A DNA stretch of 64,000 nucleotides from QWHO01 sp021404945 (GCA_963169765.1 CAUJEN010000052.1:24112-88111), one strand, 5' to 3'. Positions 23,276 through 32,862 are shown, numbered from the stretch's first letter. Notes: generated by a model from the sequence alone, not told the origin. Program-made: numbers and translations.

Positions 23276-24688
23276 ATGTCGATCCATACCAAAGCGGCTC
23301 TCAACACCGTTCTCTCCTTCTTTCTGGCCATGCTGCTCTTTGGCATCATCCTGGCCATCTCCAACAAGCACAACAAAACCTATGATGTCACCCAGAACAA
23401 GCGGCTATCGCTCTCGGAGCAATCCGCCAAGCTCGTCAAAGAGCTCAAGAAGCCGGTCCGGGTGGTAGCCTTCAGCAACGACCACGAGCGCAAAAACGTG
23501 GAGCGGATCCTGAAGAACTACCGCAACGCCAATCCGGCCATGTTCCACTTCGAGGTGCTCGACTTGCTGAAGAACCCGGCCCGAGCCAAAGCCTACGACA
23601 TCGTCTACAGCGGGCAGGGGGTGCTGGAGCTGTTGCCCGAGGGAGGCGCCAACGAGCCCTCCAAGCGCCAGGAGCGTCTCAACGACTTCGAGGAGCAAAC
23701 CATCACCAACGCCCTGGTCAAGCTCTCCGACCGCGACTCGCTCAAGCTGGGCTTTCTGACCGGCCACGGAGAGGCCTCCATCAGCGAGAACCAGCCCTTC
23801 GGCATCTCGGGTCTGAAGATGGCCCTGGAGCCGGAGGCCTACAAGGCGGAGGAGATCAACCTGGCCAAGCAACCCCAGTTGCCCACCGATCTGGCCGCCC
23901 TGATCGTGGCCGGGCCCAAGGCTCCCCTGCTCGACGGCGAGCGCGACATTCTCAAGAAGTACATCGACGACGGAGGGCGTCTGCTCTTCTGGTTCGATGC
24001 CCAGACCGACCGCAGCTACGCCGATTTCTTGCTGCAGTATGGCTTTGAGATCCCTGACGAGATCATCCTGACCCCCGACCAGGTGGGCCGCATCACTCAG
24101 GACTCGGCAGCCGTGGTTGGCATGATCTTTGACGCGGGCCACCCGGTGACTAAGGATCAGAAGGAGTTCATCCTCTCGCTCCTGTCTCACCCCATCAAGG
24201 CCGTCACCGATCCCACCAGGACCAACGGCTACACCGTCAAGCCTCTGGTCTCCTCGACCGACATGACGGTGGTGGTACCGACCGCCGAGGTGCTGGGGAA
24301 GAAGAAGATGGCTCCGCCCAAAGGGAAGGCCGCATCCTTCCCGCTGGTCACCCTGGCCAGCAAGAAGCAGACTCCGACCGCCTCGCCCTCCCCGTCGGCC
24401 AGCCCTTCGCCCTCCAGCGACGAACGCGAGGCGCGCCTGGCGGTGATGGGCGGGGAGGTCTTCACCAACCAGCTCCTGCGGGTGGTGGGCAACCGCGACT
24501 TCTCGGTCAACCTGATCAACTGGTTGGTCGAGGAGGAGGGCCGCATCACCATTCGCCCCGTAGCCGAAGAGTCCAAGCCGCTCTTTCTGGCCCCCGGCCA
24601 GGTGCGCAACATCGTGGGAGTCCAGCTCTTGTTGATTCCGATGGTCTTCTTGCTGCTGGGCATCCTGTCGGCCGTCAAGAGGCGCTGA
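23276..24688 (+). CDS. GldG-like ABC transporter auxiliary protein
   Basis: At 470 residues this is a membrane-anchored extracytoplasmic protein with one N-terminal helix (AALNTVLSFFLAMLLFGIILA) and one at the C-terminus (VQLLLIPMVFLLLGIL). The body begins TYDVTQNKRLSLSEQS and contains VRVVAFSNDHE and LGFLTGHGEASIS, typical of the GldG/ABC_transp_aux family. A Ser/Pro-rich insert lies near residues 363-385. ATG 23261 is in frame, but ATG 23276 has GGAG at a suitable spacing and gives a normal N-terminus. It acts with the ATPase and permease encoded upstream. Confidence 0.9.
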   Translation: MSIHTKAALNTVLSFFLAMLLFGIILAISNKHNKTYDVTQNKRLSLSEQSAKLVKELKKPVRVVAFSNDHERKNVERILKNYRNANPAMFHFEVLDLLKNPARAKAYDIVYSGQGVLELLPEGGANEPSKRQERLNDFEEQTITNALVKLSDRDSLKLGFLTGHGEASISENQPFGISGLKMALEPEAYKAEEINLAKQPQLPTDLAALIVAGPKAPLLDGERDILKKYIDDGGRLLFWFDAQTDRSYADFLLQYGFEIPDEIILTPDQVGRITQDSAAVVGMIFDAGHPVTKDQKEFILSLLSHPIKAVTDPTRTNGYTVKPLVSSTDMTVVVPTAEVLGKKKMAPPKGKAASFPLVTLASKKQTPTASPSPSASPSPSSDEREARLAVMGGEVFTNQLLRVVGNRDFSVNLINWLVEEEGRITIRPVAEESKPLFLAPGQVRNIVGVQLLLIPMVFLLLGILSAVKRR

Positions 24689-24692
24689 GCCC

Positions 24693-26132
24693 GTGAACCG
24701 AAGCACGCTCATCCTCTTGATCCTGGTGCTGGGGCTGGGGGGGTTCTACTACTTCTACGACGTGCGGGGGGGCAAGACACGCGAGGAGGCAGAGAAACAA
24801 GAAAAGCGCGTCTTTCCGGGACTGAAGGCGGAGACCCTGATGGGGCTCGAGCTCAAGCCCGCAAAGAGCGAGCAAGCCCCGCTGGTGCTCGAAAAACGCG
24901 ACGGTCGCTGGATCCGTAAGGGCCCTCCCGAGGAGATGGTTTCGCTGGCCGAGGTGGGACGCATGGCCGACGGCCTGGTCGACCTGCAGCGCAATGAGGT
25001 CATCCTCGAGAGCCCCAAGCCCGAGGAGCTCAAGCAGTTCGGGCTGGAGAAGCCGGCTTTCGAGCTGAGCCTGAAGTCGGGGCCTGCCAGCTCGGCCCTG
25101 CTGGTGGGCGACAAACTCCCCGACGGCAACGGCTACTACGCCCGGGTGGCTCCCAGCGGCCCGGTGGTCACCGTGCCGGGGACCTTCTCGGCCATCATCG
25201 ACAAGACTCCCGCCGCGCTGCGCGAGACCAGCCCCCTGCCCGGCGACCCGGGCAAGGCCGTACGCGTGAAGATGGTGCGGGGCACCCAGGAGACCGAGCT
25301 GGTGCTCAACGTTACCAAACGCGAGGAAGAGAAGTCTGACGAGGAAGAGTTCAGCATGCTGGAAGGCGACTGGAAGGTGGAGAAGCCCTTTCAGGCTGCC
25401 GCCGACTCGAGCAAGGTGAGCGCGTTCTTGTGGGATTGGAACCGCATGCGGGCGGGACGCTTCATGCAGCCGGGAGAGAAGGTGGACTTCAGCAAGAGCG
25501 AGCTGCGCCTGGAAGTGTGGGAGGACAAGCGCACCACCCCCCAGGTGCTGGAGATCGGCCCCCCGGTGGCGGTGCAGCCCACCATGCGCTACGCCCGCCG
25601 GCTTCATCCTGAGGAAGTGATGGTGCTGGACTTCTCAAAGACCGAGGCCCTCACCCGGGATGGGGAGTATTTCCGTGACCGGCACCTGCTGGCGTTCCAG
25701 GTCGATGAGATCGAGAAGGTGGAAGGCCAGATCGGCTCGCATGAGCTGGCCGCCCAGCGCTCGGGTGGGGACTGGCAGCTTTCCAAGCCAGACAAGCCCG
25801 AGGGGGATGTGGCCACCCAGAGCTCGGCGCTCTCCAACCTTCTCTGGGATCTGACCGAGGTGCAGTGGAGCTCGGTGGCCGCAGTCGGAGCGGCGAGCGG
25901 CCTGGACAGGCCTCGGGCCCGACTTACCCTTTACAAACCCAAGAAAGAGAAGCTGGGCACCATCCTGGTGGGGGCAAAGACCCCCGACAAAAAGGGCTGC
26001 TACGTGCAAATCGAAGGCAAACCCGAGGTCTGGACGTGCGAGAGCGACTTGCTCACCCGCTGGGAGGATAGCCTGCGCACGCTCTGGCCGGCCCCGGCCT
26101 CGCCATCGCCCTCCCCTTCAGCCAGCCCCTAG
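24693..26132 (+). CDS. DUF4340-domain protein
   Basis: This 479-residue protein has one N-terminal hydrophobic segment (LILLILVLGLGGFYYFY) followed by a long extracytoplasmic region with DUF4340 characteristics: repeated short units of the form WxxxxP..........L.G, here DGRWIRKGPPEEMVSLAEV, PAFELSLKSG and GDWQLSKPDKPEGD. DUF4340 genes commonly sit directly after gldG-like genes, as here with a four-base gap, so it is probably the fourth part of the same exporter. The tail is Pro/Ser-rich (PASPSPSPSASP). Its biochemical role is unknown. Confidence 0.9.
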   Translation: MNRSTLILLILVLGLGGFYYFYDVRGGKTREEAEKQEKRVFPGLKAETLMGLELKPAKSEQAPLVLEKRDGRWIRKGPPEEMVSLAEVGRMADGLVDLQRNEVILESPKPEELKQFGLEKPAFELSLKSGPASSALLVGDKLPDGNGYYARVAPSGPVVTVPGTFSAIIDKTPAALRETSPLPGDPGKAVRVKMVRGTQETELVLNVTKREEEKSDEEEFSMLEGDWKVEKPFQAAADSSKVSAFLWDWNRMRAGRFMQPGEKVDFSKSELRLEVWEDKRTTPQVLEIGPPVAVQPTMRYARRLHPEEVMVLDFSKTEALTRDGEYFRDRHLLAFQVDEIEKVEGQIGSHELAAQRSGGDWQLSKPDKPEGDVATQSSALSNLLWDLTEVQWSSVAAVGAASGLDRPRARLTLYKPKKEKLGTILVGAKTPDKKGCYVQIEGKPEVWTCESDLLTRWEDSLRTLWPAPASPSPSPSASP

Positions 26133-26454
26133 CCCAACATCTTGTGCGGGCAGAAGGCCCGCGAGCGTAGCTCCTCCGACACGACAAAGGATGATGCTAA
26201 TGTGCTCGCACTTTGGTCTGGCACATTAGCACAATCTGACGAACGCGCCGGAACTGCGTTCCAGCGCGTTGTAAAGTGCAAGGCCAGAGGCCTTGCACTT
26301 TAAGCAAGCTCCTCGGCCCGGCGCCAGGCAAGCACCAGCCCTTCGGCCAGCGGAGTGCTTGCCCGGAAGCCCCTCCGACCAGGACGATTCGCTTGTCGGT
26401 CAGGTCCATGGAACGCCCAGGGTTGGCCGCGCGGGTTGATTCTCCTGGCGAGGA
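26133..26454. other. Intergenic region containing repeat copy C
   Basis: These 322 bases follow the DUF4340 gene. Apart from the dispersed repeat at 26196-26304 I see no gene or regulatory element. The short frames here follow the repeat palindrome and are not coding-like. Confidence 0.6.
26196..26304 (-). repeat. Copy C of the ~100-bp palindromic dispersed repeat
   Basis: On the reverse strand it reads AAAGTGCAAGGCCTCTGGCC, then ACAACGCGCTGGAACG, GTTCCGGCGCGTTCGTCAGA and TTGTGCTAATGTGC. This is the most complete copy; A is the same in opposite orientation and B is more diverged. Confidence 0.85.
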
Positions 26455-26487
26455 GTGCCGGCCCGGGCAGGGAAGTTCCTGGCCGAG

Positions 26488-26745
26488 ATGGATCTCAGAC
26501 CGCGCGATACCAGCCCTGAAGCCGAAGCGGTCCAACTGGCCGTACTGCGCTCGCTCTCAGGAGCACAGAAGGTGGCCATTTGCTTTGAGCTGAGCGAGGC
26601 CAGCCGGGAGTACACGCGAAGCGGCATTCGCAGCCGCCACCCCGAGTATTGCGAGCACCAGGTGGAGCTGGCCCTTCGCCGCATGACGCTGGGCGATGAC
26701 CTGTTCCAGAAGGCCTGGCCCGACGAGCCGCTGCTGTCTCCGTGA
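26488..26745 (+). CDS. Conserved small partner of nucleotidyltransferase, 85 aa
   Basis: This small helical protein contains KVAICFELSEASREYTRSGI, then RSRHPEYCEHQVELALRRMTLGD and LFQKAWPDE. I recall this pattern (R-G-I-R-x-R-H-P-x-Y, then GD-L-F-x-x-A-W-P) from small conserved proteins encoded directly before a nucleotidyltransferase-like gene; that recollection was not checked. ATG 26488 is preferred over GTG 26455. TGA overlaps the GTG start of the next gene. It may regulate or deliver targets to the partner; a toxin-antitoxin role is possible but untested. Confidence 0.7.
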   Translation: MDLRPRDTSPEAEAVQLAVLRSLSGAQKVAICFELSEASREYTRSGIRSRHPEYCEHQVELALRRMTLGDDLFQKAWPDEPLLSP

Positions 26746-27293
26746 GCACCTTTTTGAGCCGCCTGAACGAAGCCCTGCAGCGGGCCGGGGTACCCTTCAT
26801 GGTGGCCGGCTCGGTGGCCAGCAGCCATCACGGCCAGCCGCGCTCGACGCAGGATTTCGACCTCATCGTCCAGATCGATCTCGAGCAACTCGATCTCTTG
26901 CTGGCTCAGTTCCCTGAGGACCAGTACTACGTCAGCCGGGAGGCTGCTCGCGACGCCATCCTGCGGCACTCGCAGTTCAATGTCATCGACCTGCTCACCG
27001 GTTTCAAAGCCGACCTGATGGTGCTCAAGCCTCGGCCCTTCAGTCGATCCGAGTTCGAGCGCCGTCGCCAGGTCGACATGAACGGCGAGATGGTCTGGGT
27101 GGCCAGCCCGGAGGACGTCATCCTGGCCAAGCTCGAGTGGGCCAGAGCCTCCCGCAGCGAGCGCCAGTGGCGGGATGTGCTGGGAGTCATGCAGACTCGC
27201 GAGCTGGACTGGGGTTACCTCGAGCGCTGGGCGGTCGAGCTGGGGGTACAAGAGGACCTGACTCGCCTCAGGCTGGAGGCCGGGCTGACCTAG
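26742..27293 (+). CDS. Nucleotidyltransferase-fold protein
   Basis: This 183-residue protein has the minimal nucleotidyltransferase signature: GSVASSHHGQPRSTQDFDLI at residues 22-41 supplies the G-S helix turn and the D-x-D metal ligands, and a later acidic position may be in FKADLMVLKP. PEDVILAKLEW near 125 and RQWRDVLGVM near 143 are typical of the DUF6036/AbiEii-like group, some of which are toxins or NMP-transferring enzymes. GTG 26742 overlaps the stop of the small partner (GTGA), so the two are coupled. The substrate is unknown. Confidence 0.82.
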   Translation: MSTFLSRLNEALQRAGVPFMVAGSVASSHHGQPRSTQDFDLIVQIDLEQLDLLLAQFPEDQYYVSREAARDAILRHSQFNVIDLLTGFKADLMVLKPRPFSRSEFERRRQVDMNGEMVWVASPEDVILAKLEWARASRSERQWRDVLGVMQTRELDWGYLERWAVELGVQEDLTRLRLEAGLT

Positions 27294-27453
27294 GAGCGCG
27301 GCCGGAAACCCCCTTGACACAGTTTTCCGGCTGCGCGACGCCCAACATATTGTGCTAGAAGTCCGGCCGCCTACAAGTCAAATGGATATTCAAAATGAAT
27401 AAAATCCCCAATAAACAGAATGGATTTAGTTTGGTTGAAACACTCAATATCTT

Positions 27454-27482
27454 GTGGTGGCGGAGGTTCCCTCCGCCACCAC
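27454..27482. terminator. Perfect 13-bp hairpin
   Basis: GTGGTGGCGGAGG (27454-27466) pairs with 27470-27482 around a TTC loop. It lies downstream of the 1356-residue minus-strand gene and of the nucleotidyltransferase gene, and could end transcription from both sides, though no long T run follows. Confidence 0.55.
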
Positions 27483-27504
27483 ATGGGGGTTTGCGGCCGG
27501 AATT

Positions 27505-30500
27505 CTAGCGCTTGCGAACCCGCACTCCGCCTACCAGCACCGCCTCGCTCTCCTCGCGCAGGCGGGGGCCGAGCGACTCTAGCAGTCGTTGCATGGCCAC
27601 CTCGGGCTCGGAATCGAGAACCACCTCGGGCAGGCGCTCGACCAGGGCCAGAGCCCGCTCCGGCTCCTGGTTCTCGAAGAGCTGGCTGAGCGCGCGCAAA
27701 GCCTGGACGGCCAGCGGTGCCGGCACCCGGCTCAAGATCTGCAGGGCCCGCGAGCGCTCGGAAGGCTGCAACTCGGGGGTGCAGGCCAGCTCAAGCAGGC
27801 CGTCGGTGGAGCGTTGGCCCAACTCGTCCAGGCAGCAGGTCTGCCCGGCGTCGTCGGTCAGGCTGAGGTTCCAGAAGTCCATACCGGGATATTCCGAGCT
27901 CGAATCGGTGCGCAGCATGAAGCGCAAACGCACGGTCTGCCCGGCGTAGGCGGACAGATCCACCTCTTGTCGGCCCGAGCCGGTGCCTGTGTATCTCGCT
28001 TTGCTTTCCCAGTCTTTCTTGCCCTCGGGCAAGACTTCCAGTTGCATGGTGTCGGCATTGCTCTCGAACTGGTAGCGGGTCTCGAAGGAAAGCCGAGCTC
28101 CCGGCGGGACAAGCGTGGGGGGCGACTCCAGGGCGGCTAGCTGCCTGGGCTTGTAGTTCCCGCCCGGACTGTCGCTCCAACCCCGCAGGGTGCGCCCCCA
28201 GTCGCCTGAAGGCTTCCAACCGGCCTGACCGAGGCCATCGCGGAGCTTGCTCAGGGCGGCCCTCCCGGGCTCATCCAGCGCGGCGTCGCGCAAGGCCTCC
28301 ACCAACCTCTCGGGGTCCACTCCGAGAGAGCGGAACAAAGAGCATTCCGAACGCAGCGCCACCTCGGACTTCAGCTCCGGCAGCGACAGCTGCCCGATCT
28401 CATCCCAGCTCCGCAGAGAGCTTCTCAGTCCATTCAGGACCACCAGGCTGGCCAGCTCCTGCTGCCGCTCGGGCTCGGAGGCCACGGCGCTGATGGCCAG
28501 CGCGGAGCACAGCCCGTGGGTTTTCACCAGCTCGGTCAGGGGCTCGAGCGGTCCACCCACCCGGGTCAGCAGCTCCTCGTGCAGTGGGGCCAGATCCTCG
28601 GGCCGATCGCTGAAGAAGATCTGCCCCGTGGAGTCCTCCACCCGCAGATTGCGCAGCTTGAATCCCTGCCCCTCGGTGCTGGAGTCGGAGGTCAACTTCC
28701 AGCATAGCTCCACCCGAGCGTCGCCCAGGTCGCTCAAGTCGAGCTCTTCCGACCCCTGAGACACTTTGCCTGTATAGCTTTTGAGCTGCCGCCAGTCCCC
28801 CCCCTCCCTGCGCACCCACAGACTCACCAGGTCAGGGCCGTTCTCCAGGACGCAGTCATAGTCGAACTTCAGGCGAGCCCCGTCCTGACCGGCCAGAGAG
28901 AGGACCGGGCTGATCAGGCTGTTCTTGGCCTGGGGACGATAACGCCCTACCCGATTGTCGGCCCAGACACCTGGCTCGGAGCGCACCCATTCTCCGGGCT
29001 GCCAGCCGTGCAGCGACTCGAGCAAGCTCTCCGGGAACTGGACGCCGCGCAAAGCCCGGCTATCGGTCAGGCACCTGTCGAGCTGCTCGGCTTGCTGCAG
29101 ACGATTGGCCACCTGGCGAGCGAGCTGGAAAGCCTGCACCGACTCGGGCTCCAGGTCGGGGTAGAGGGCGGCGGTAGCCTCCAGGCCCACCGCCCGAGCG
29201 GCCTGGATCAGGGTCTCGGGGGAGGCCTCCAACTTCAACAGTCGCAGGGAATACTCGGTGGACAAAGCCTGGCTGAGCTGATCCATTCGCTCCAGACCCA
29301 AGAGATCGCGCTGGCGAGCCAGGTCGAGGATCTGATCCAGAATGTCTCGCCGGGCCGAGGCCTGGTCGGTGAAGACCAGCTCTCGGGGGGCGTCCGGCTG
29401 CAGGCTGGGGCGGGCCGTGAGCCGGAAGTCAGCCATGTCCAGGCCTTCTCCGTTGCCGGAGCTGTCTGACTTGAGACGGAAACGCAGCTGCAGCGTGCCC
29501 TGTCCGAAAGGAGCCAGCGAGACCTTCCGATGGGACCAGTCGCTCCGACCGGTGAAGCTGTGCAGCCTTTCCCACTGCTTGCCGTCGCGAGAGGCTTCGA
29601 GCAGCACGGAATCGACGTTGGGCTCCAGGTCAAAGCGAGCGCGCAGGCTGATGGCGGGGTCAGAGTAGTGGCTCAGGTCCAACACCGGGCTGGTCAGGGA
29701 GGCGTTCTGGCCGTGTTTGTAGCGACCCGGACTATCCGACCAGGCGCCATCCGCGGTGGAGTGCCAGCCTCCCTCCGTCTGCCAGGTGGGGCAGGTGCGC
29801 TGCACCAGCCGGGATACCTGCTCCTGGCTGGCAACGGGAAGCTCGGCCAGCTCGCGATAGACGGCCAGCACCGCGGACAGGTCGTCGGGGGTGGGACACA
29901 GCCGGCCGGCGGCCTGGAAGGTGCGCGCCATCGGCTCCGCCTCACCGGGCAGGCCGGCCAGGGCGGCCGCCGCCTCACCGCCCAGCTGCTCGACCAGCCG
30001 GGCGTTGCGAGCGCCGTTCCGGGTCGGAAGGCCCAGACGCAAAGCCTCGGCCGCCGAGCCAGTGGCAGCCACCAGCTGCTGCAGGGGCTCGAGAGGCTGG
30101 TCGGCGGCCACCAGCCGGGCCACTTCGGCGGCCAGAGCAGCGCGCTCGTCGCTGCGGTCTTGCTGATAGAGCGTTCGGGGGGCTGACTCAAAGCGGGGAC
30201 GGCCCTGCACCACCAGGTGGCTCAGTCCGACCCCCTGGCCAGCCGTGGAGCTGTCCGAGCTGAGGCGGAAGCGCAGCTCTACCGGAGCGCCCTGGTAGGC
30301 GACCAGCGAGATCTGGTGCTCGGCCCAGTCGGACTTGTCGGTGAACTGCTTGAGCGTGTCCCAGTTCTTGCCGTCGGACGAGGCTTCCAGCACCAGCCAG
30401 TCGTGGCCCTTCTCCAGGGCGTGCTGGCAGCGAAAGGTCAGGGTGCAGTCGGTGACGTGGCGCAGATTGACGCTCGGCAGGCTGAGGTGACTCTGCTGGC

Positions 30501-31575
30501 TGTTTTTGTAGGGAGCAAGCGGGCTATCATCCCAGATGCCGTCCTTCTCAGCCCAGGTGTGCTGGGGCACGATCCCGGGCACGGCGCCCTCCAGCCAGTT
30601 GCGCAGGGCCTCCTGAGCAGCCGGCTCCTGGCGGGCCAGTCGAGCGGCCGCAGCCGGGTGCTCCAGGCGTCCCAGCCAGTCCACAAAGGACGGGTGAACA
30701 GCCAGGGGGAGGGCGTCCAGCTCGACGGCAGCCGGCTCCAGCAGCTCGGGCCGGCGCACGGTCGGGGCCAGTTGCTCGCGCGCCTGGGCCAGGCGTTTCT
30801 CTTTGAGAGCTTTGCAGAAGGCTTCGGGATCTTGACCGGGCTTCCAGCTGCCCAGGTCGCGCTCGTGCCAGCTAAGCGGCACCTCGGCGGCGCGAGCGCG
30901 ATAAAGCTCCAGGGCATCGGTGCGATAGCCCTCCTCCTGCAACTGACGCAGGCCCCGGGCCAGCTCGGGCTGCTCCAGCGCCTCGGGGCCCAACTGGCCC
31001 TGCAGGTAGGCCAGCATGGCCACATCCTCCGGGCCCTCGAGCGACTTGCCTGCCGCGCTCACGCTCACCCCGGAGGTGAGCCTCAGGTAGGCGCCCCAGG
31101 CGCCCACGGGCTGGCCCTCGTGCTCGAATACCTGGCCCGAGCGCTCCAGCAGCTCCAACTGGCGGGCCAACTCGGGGCCGGGCAGACGATTCAGCTCACC
31201 GGCCTGAAAGGCCGTCAGCACGACCAGATCGTCGGGTCCGCGCAGGGGCAGCCAGGCGCCTTCCGGGGCAGCCCGCACTCTCAGGTCATCGGGGTCTTTG
31301 TTGAGCAGTGCCTGACCGGCCTGCAGTGGGGTGGAGGAGGTCCAGCCCAGCGAGCCCACCAGGCGCTTGCGCTGAAACTCGAACCCCCGGCTCTTGAGAC
31401 CCTCCAGGGCGGCCACAGCCCCGGGCAGTCCGCCCAGCGCGCCCTCGCTGGCGGCCGCGCCGGGCAGGCCGGGACGCTGGGCGCTCAGCTCGACCTGGTC
31501 GGTCGGGCCGGCAGCCACTCGCGGCGCGATGCCGGGCGCGGGCATGAAGGAGGCTCTGAGTGGCTCCACTCGCAT
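27505..31575 (-). CDS. Large repeat protein with four jelly-roll-like domains and C-terminal GGVR tail
   Basis: At 1356 residues this has a repeated unit of about 260 residues: a helical spacer followed by a ~125-residue beta domain. The four beta domains start near residues 338, 602, 862 and 1118. Each shows a W-x-D/N-S-P entry (GAWSDSPGRYKHG), LxSPxLDLS, DSVLLEASRDGKQWERL and LRFRLKSDSSxxGxG, the pattern of MAM/immune-inhibitor-A-type carbohydrate- or protein-binding jelly rolls. There is no signal peptide. The last 13 residues are EAVLVGGVRVRKR; the same tail type ends two neighbouring proteins. Probably a surface or secreted binding protein using an unrecognised export or sorting route; that is inference. 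Confidence 0.82.
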   Translation of the reverse strand: MRVEPLRASFMPAPGIAPRVAAGPTDQVELSAQRPGLPGAAASEGALGGLPGAVAALEGLKSRGFEFQRKRLVGSLGWTSSTPLQAGQALLNKDPDDLRVRAAPEGAWLPLRGPDDLVVLTAFQAGELNRLPGPELARQLELLERSGQVFEHEGQPVGAWGAYLRLTSGVSVSAAGKSLEGPEDVAMLAYLQGQLGPEALEQPELARGLRQLQEEGYRTDALELYRARAAEVPLSWHERDLGSWKPGQDPEAFCKALKEKRLAQAREQLAPTVRRPELLEPAAVELDALPLAVHPSFVDWLGRLEHPAAAARLARQEPAAQEALRNWLEGAVPGIVPQHTWAEKDGIWDDSPLAPYKNSQQSHLSLPSVNLRHVTDCTLTFRCQHALEKGHDWLVLEASSDGKNWDTLKQFTDKSDWAEHQISLVAYQGAPVELRFRLSSDSSTAGQGVGLSHLVVQGRPRFESAPRTLYQQDRSDERAALAAEVARLVAADQPLEPLQQLVAATGSAAEALRLGLPTRNGARNARLVEQLGGEAAAALAGLPGEAEPMARTFQAAGRLCPTPDDLSAVLAVYRELAELPVASQEQVSRLVQRTCPTWQTEGGWHSTADGAWSDSPGRYKHGQNASLTSPVLDLSHYSDPAISLRARFDLEPNVDSVLLEASRDGKQWERLHSFTGRSDWSHRKVSLAPFGQGTLQLRFRLKSDSSGNGEGLDMADFRLTARPSLQPDAPRELVFTDQASARRDILDQILDLARQRDLLGLERMDQLSQALSTEYSLRLLKLEASPETLIQAARAVGLEATAALYPDLEPESVQAFQLARQVANRLQQAEQLDRCLTDSRALRGVQFPESLLESLHGWQPGEWVRSEPGVWADNRVGRYRPQAKNSLISPVLSLAGQDGARLKFDYDCVLENGPDLVSLWVRREGGDWRQLKSYTGKVSQGSEELDLSDLGDARVELCWKLTSDSSTEGQGFKLRNLRVEDSTGQIFFSDRPEDLAPLHEELLTRVGGPLEPLTELVKTHGLCSALAISAVASEPERQQELASLVVLNGLRSSLRSWDEIGQLSLPELKSEVALRSECSLFRSLGVDPERLVEALRDAALDEPGRAALSKLRDGLGQAGWKPSGDWGRTLRGWSDSPGGNYKPRQLAALESPPTLVPPGARLSFETRYQFESNADTMQLEVLPEGKKDWESKARYTGTGSGRQEVDLSAYAGQTVRLRFMLRTDSSSEYPGMDFWNLSLTDDAGQTCCLDELGQRSTDGLLELACTPELQPSERSRALQILSRVPAPLAVQALRALSQLFENQEPERALALVERLPEVVLDSEPEVAMQRLLESLGPRLREESEAVLVGGVRVRKR

Positions 31576-31707
31576 GGGAGGCTATCATGACCGAGCGGGC
31601 TCAAAGAAGCGTGAAAGACGGCGCGACGGTTGGGAGAAGGTCGCGTTCAAGAAATACTCAAGGCGTGTCCCAGGTCGATTCAAGCCAACCGTTCTATGCT
31701 CGCGGTG

Positions 31708-32862
31708 ATGAATCTTGCAGCCATTGCCCGGCCCCTCACCGAGTGGGGGGAGGGAGAAGGTCCCATCAAGGTGGGTAAGCGCTGGAGCGTGGACGCCGCA
31801 GGCCACGGCACGGCCCTCAGCTGGACGTCGGCCGGCCTGGTGGCGCTGGGCGGCGAGCCCGGTTTCCAGCGCCTGGACGAAGATGGGGTGGAGCTGGGCC
31901 GATCCGACTGCGGTCCCTTCTACGGCCAGCCACCCTCGCCCCGGCCCGACGGCGGGTTCTACATCTCCCGGGTCTCGGTCCTGGAGGCCTACGACCGCTC
32001 GGGCTCTCCTCTTTGGAGCCGCAACCCTTCCCAGGGCCTCTCCACCGTGACCGCCTCGGGCCCCGAGGGCAACTGTTACGTGGCCGACGACGACCACCTC
32101 TACGCTTACGGCCCCGATGGCCAGGAGCTGTGGCGCAAGACCGAGAGGATCTCCTGGGACGAGACCCCGGTGGCGGTGGGCCCCGATGGCACCGTCTCCA
32201 TGCCCACCGACAGCGGCTCGGTGGTTGCCTACTCGCCCACCGGCCAGGAGCTCTGGCGCTACGAGGAGCTGAAGGTGGAGCGCGAGGGCTTCGGCTTCTC
32301 GCCCCTTCGCACGGATCTGGCCGTGGGACCGGACGGAACGGTCTACTTCGGGGCCCAGGACAAGCAGCTCTATGCCGTGCGAAATGGAAAGCTGCTGTGG
32401 AGCCGACCGCTGGGCAGTCCCCAGGAGCGTTACGATACCCCGGCCGTGGACAAAAATGGCATCGTGTACGCCAGCGCCGGCGACCGTCAGGTGGCCTTCT
32501 CGCCTGCCGGAGAGAAGCTCTGGAGCCGCCGGCTCGGCTCCACCCTGCACCTGACGGCCCACCCTCAGGGCGGGGTGCTCGTGGGCATCAAGGGTGGGCC
32601 TCTGCACTGCCTGACCGACCAGGGCCAGTGGCGCTGGACCTATGAGGAGAACGACACCCTGTCGCGCCCGGTCTTCGATCTCAAGGGCCAGGTCTATACC
32701 AGCAGCTCCGGTCGCTACGTGCACGCCCTGGAGAGCTCCCCGCTGGAGTCTCCCAGCCGGGACGTGCCCGAGCAATCTTCCGGCCCTGGCGTGGGGCAGC
32801 AAGACGGTTACTTCATCGTGGGCGGAGTGCGCCTGCGCCCAAGAAAACAAACGAGCACTTAG
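31708..32862 (+). CDS. PQQ-like beta-propeller protein with C-terminal GGVR tail
   Basis: About 384 residues from ATG 31708 (ATG 31696 and an in-frame GTG 31630 are alternatives). Repeated blades of the form GPDGTVYFGAQDKQLYAV and NGKLLWSRPLG show a PQQ-like/WD-type propeller; at least six blades are visible, with repeated LWSR or LWRY strands. There is no signal peptide. The C-terminus is DGYFIVGGVRLRPRKQTST, again the hydrophobic-GGVR-basic tail. It is divergent from the large repeat protein, with ~130 bases between start codons, and its stop directly abuts the next ATG (TAGATG). Confidence 0.85.
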   Translation: MNLAAIARPLTEWGEGEGPIKVGKRWSVDAAGHGTALSWTSAGLVALGGEPGFQRLDEDGVELGRSDCGPFYGQPPSPRPDGGFYISRVSVLEAYDRSGSPLWSRNPSQGLSTVTASGPEGNCYVADDDHLYAYGPDGQELWRKTERISWDETPVAVGPDGTVSMPTDSGSVVAYSPTGQELWRYEELKVEREGFGFSPLRTDLAVGPDGTVYFGAQDKQLYAVRNGKLLWSRPLGSPQERYDTPAVDKNGIVYASAGDRQVAFSPAGEKLWSRRLGSTLHLTAHPQGGVLVGIKGGPLHCLTDQGQWRWTYEENDTLSRPVFDLKGQVYTSSSGRYVHALESSPLESPSRDVPEQSSGPGVGQQDGYFIVGGVRLRPRKQTST

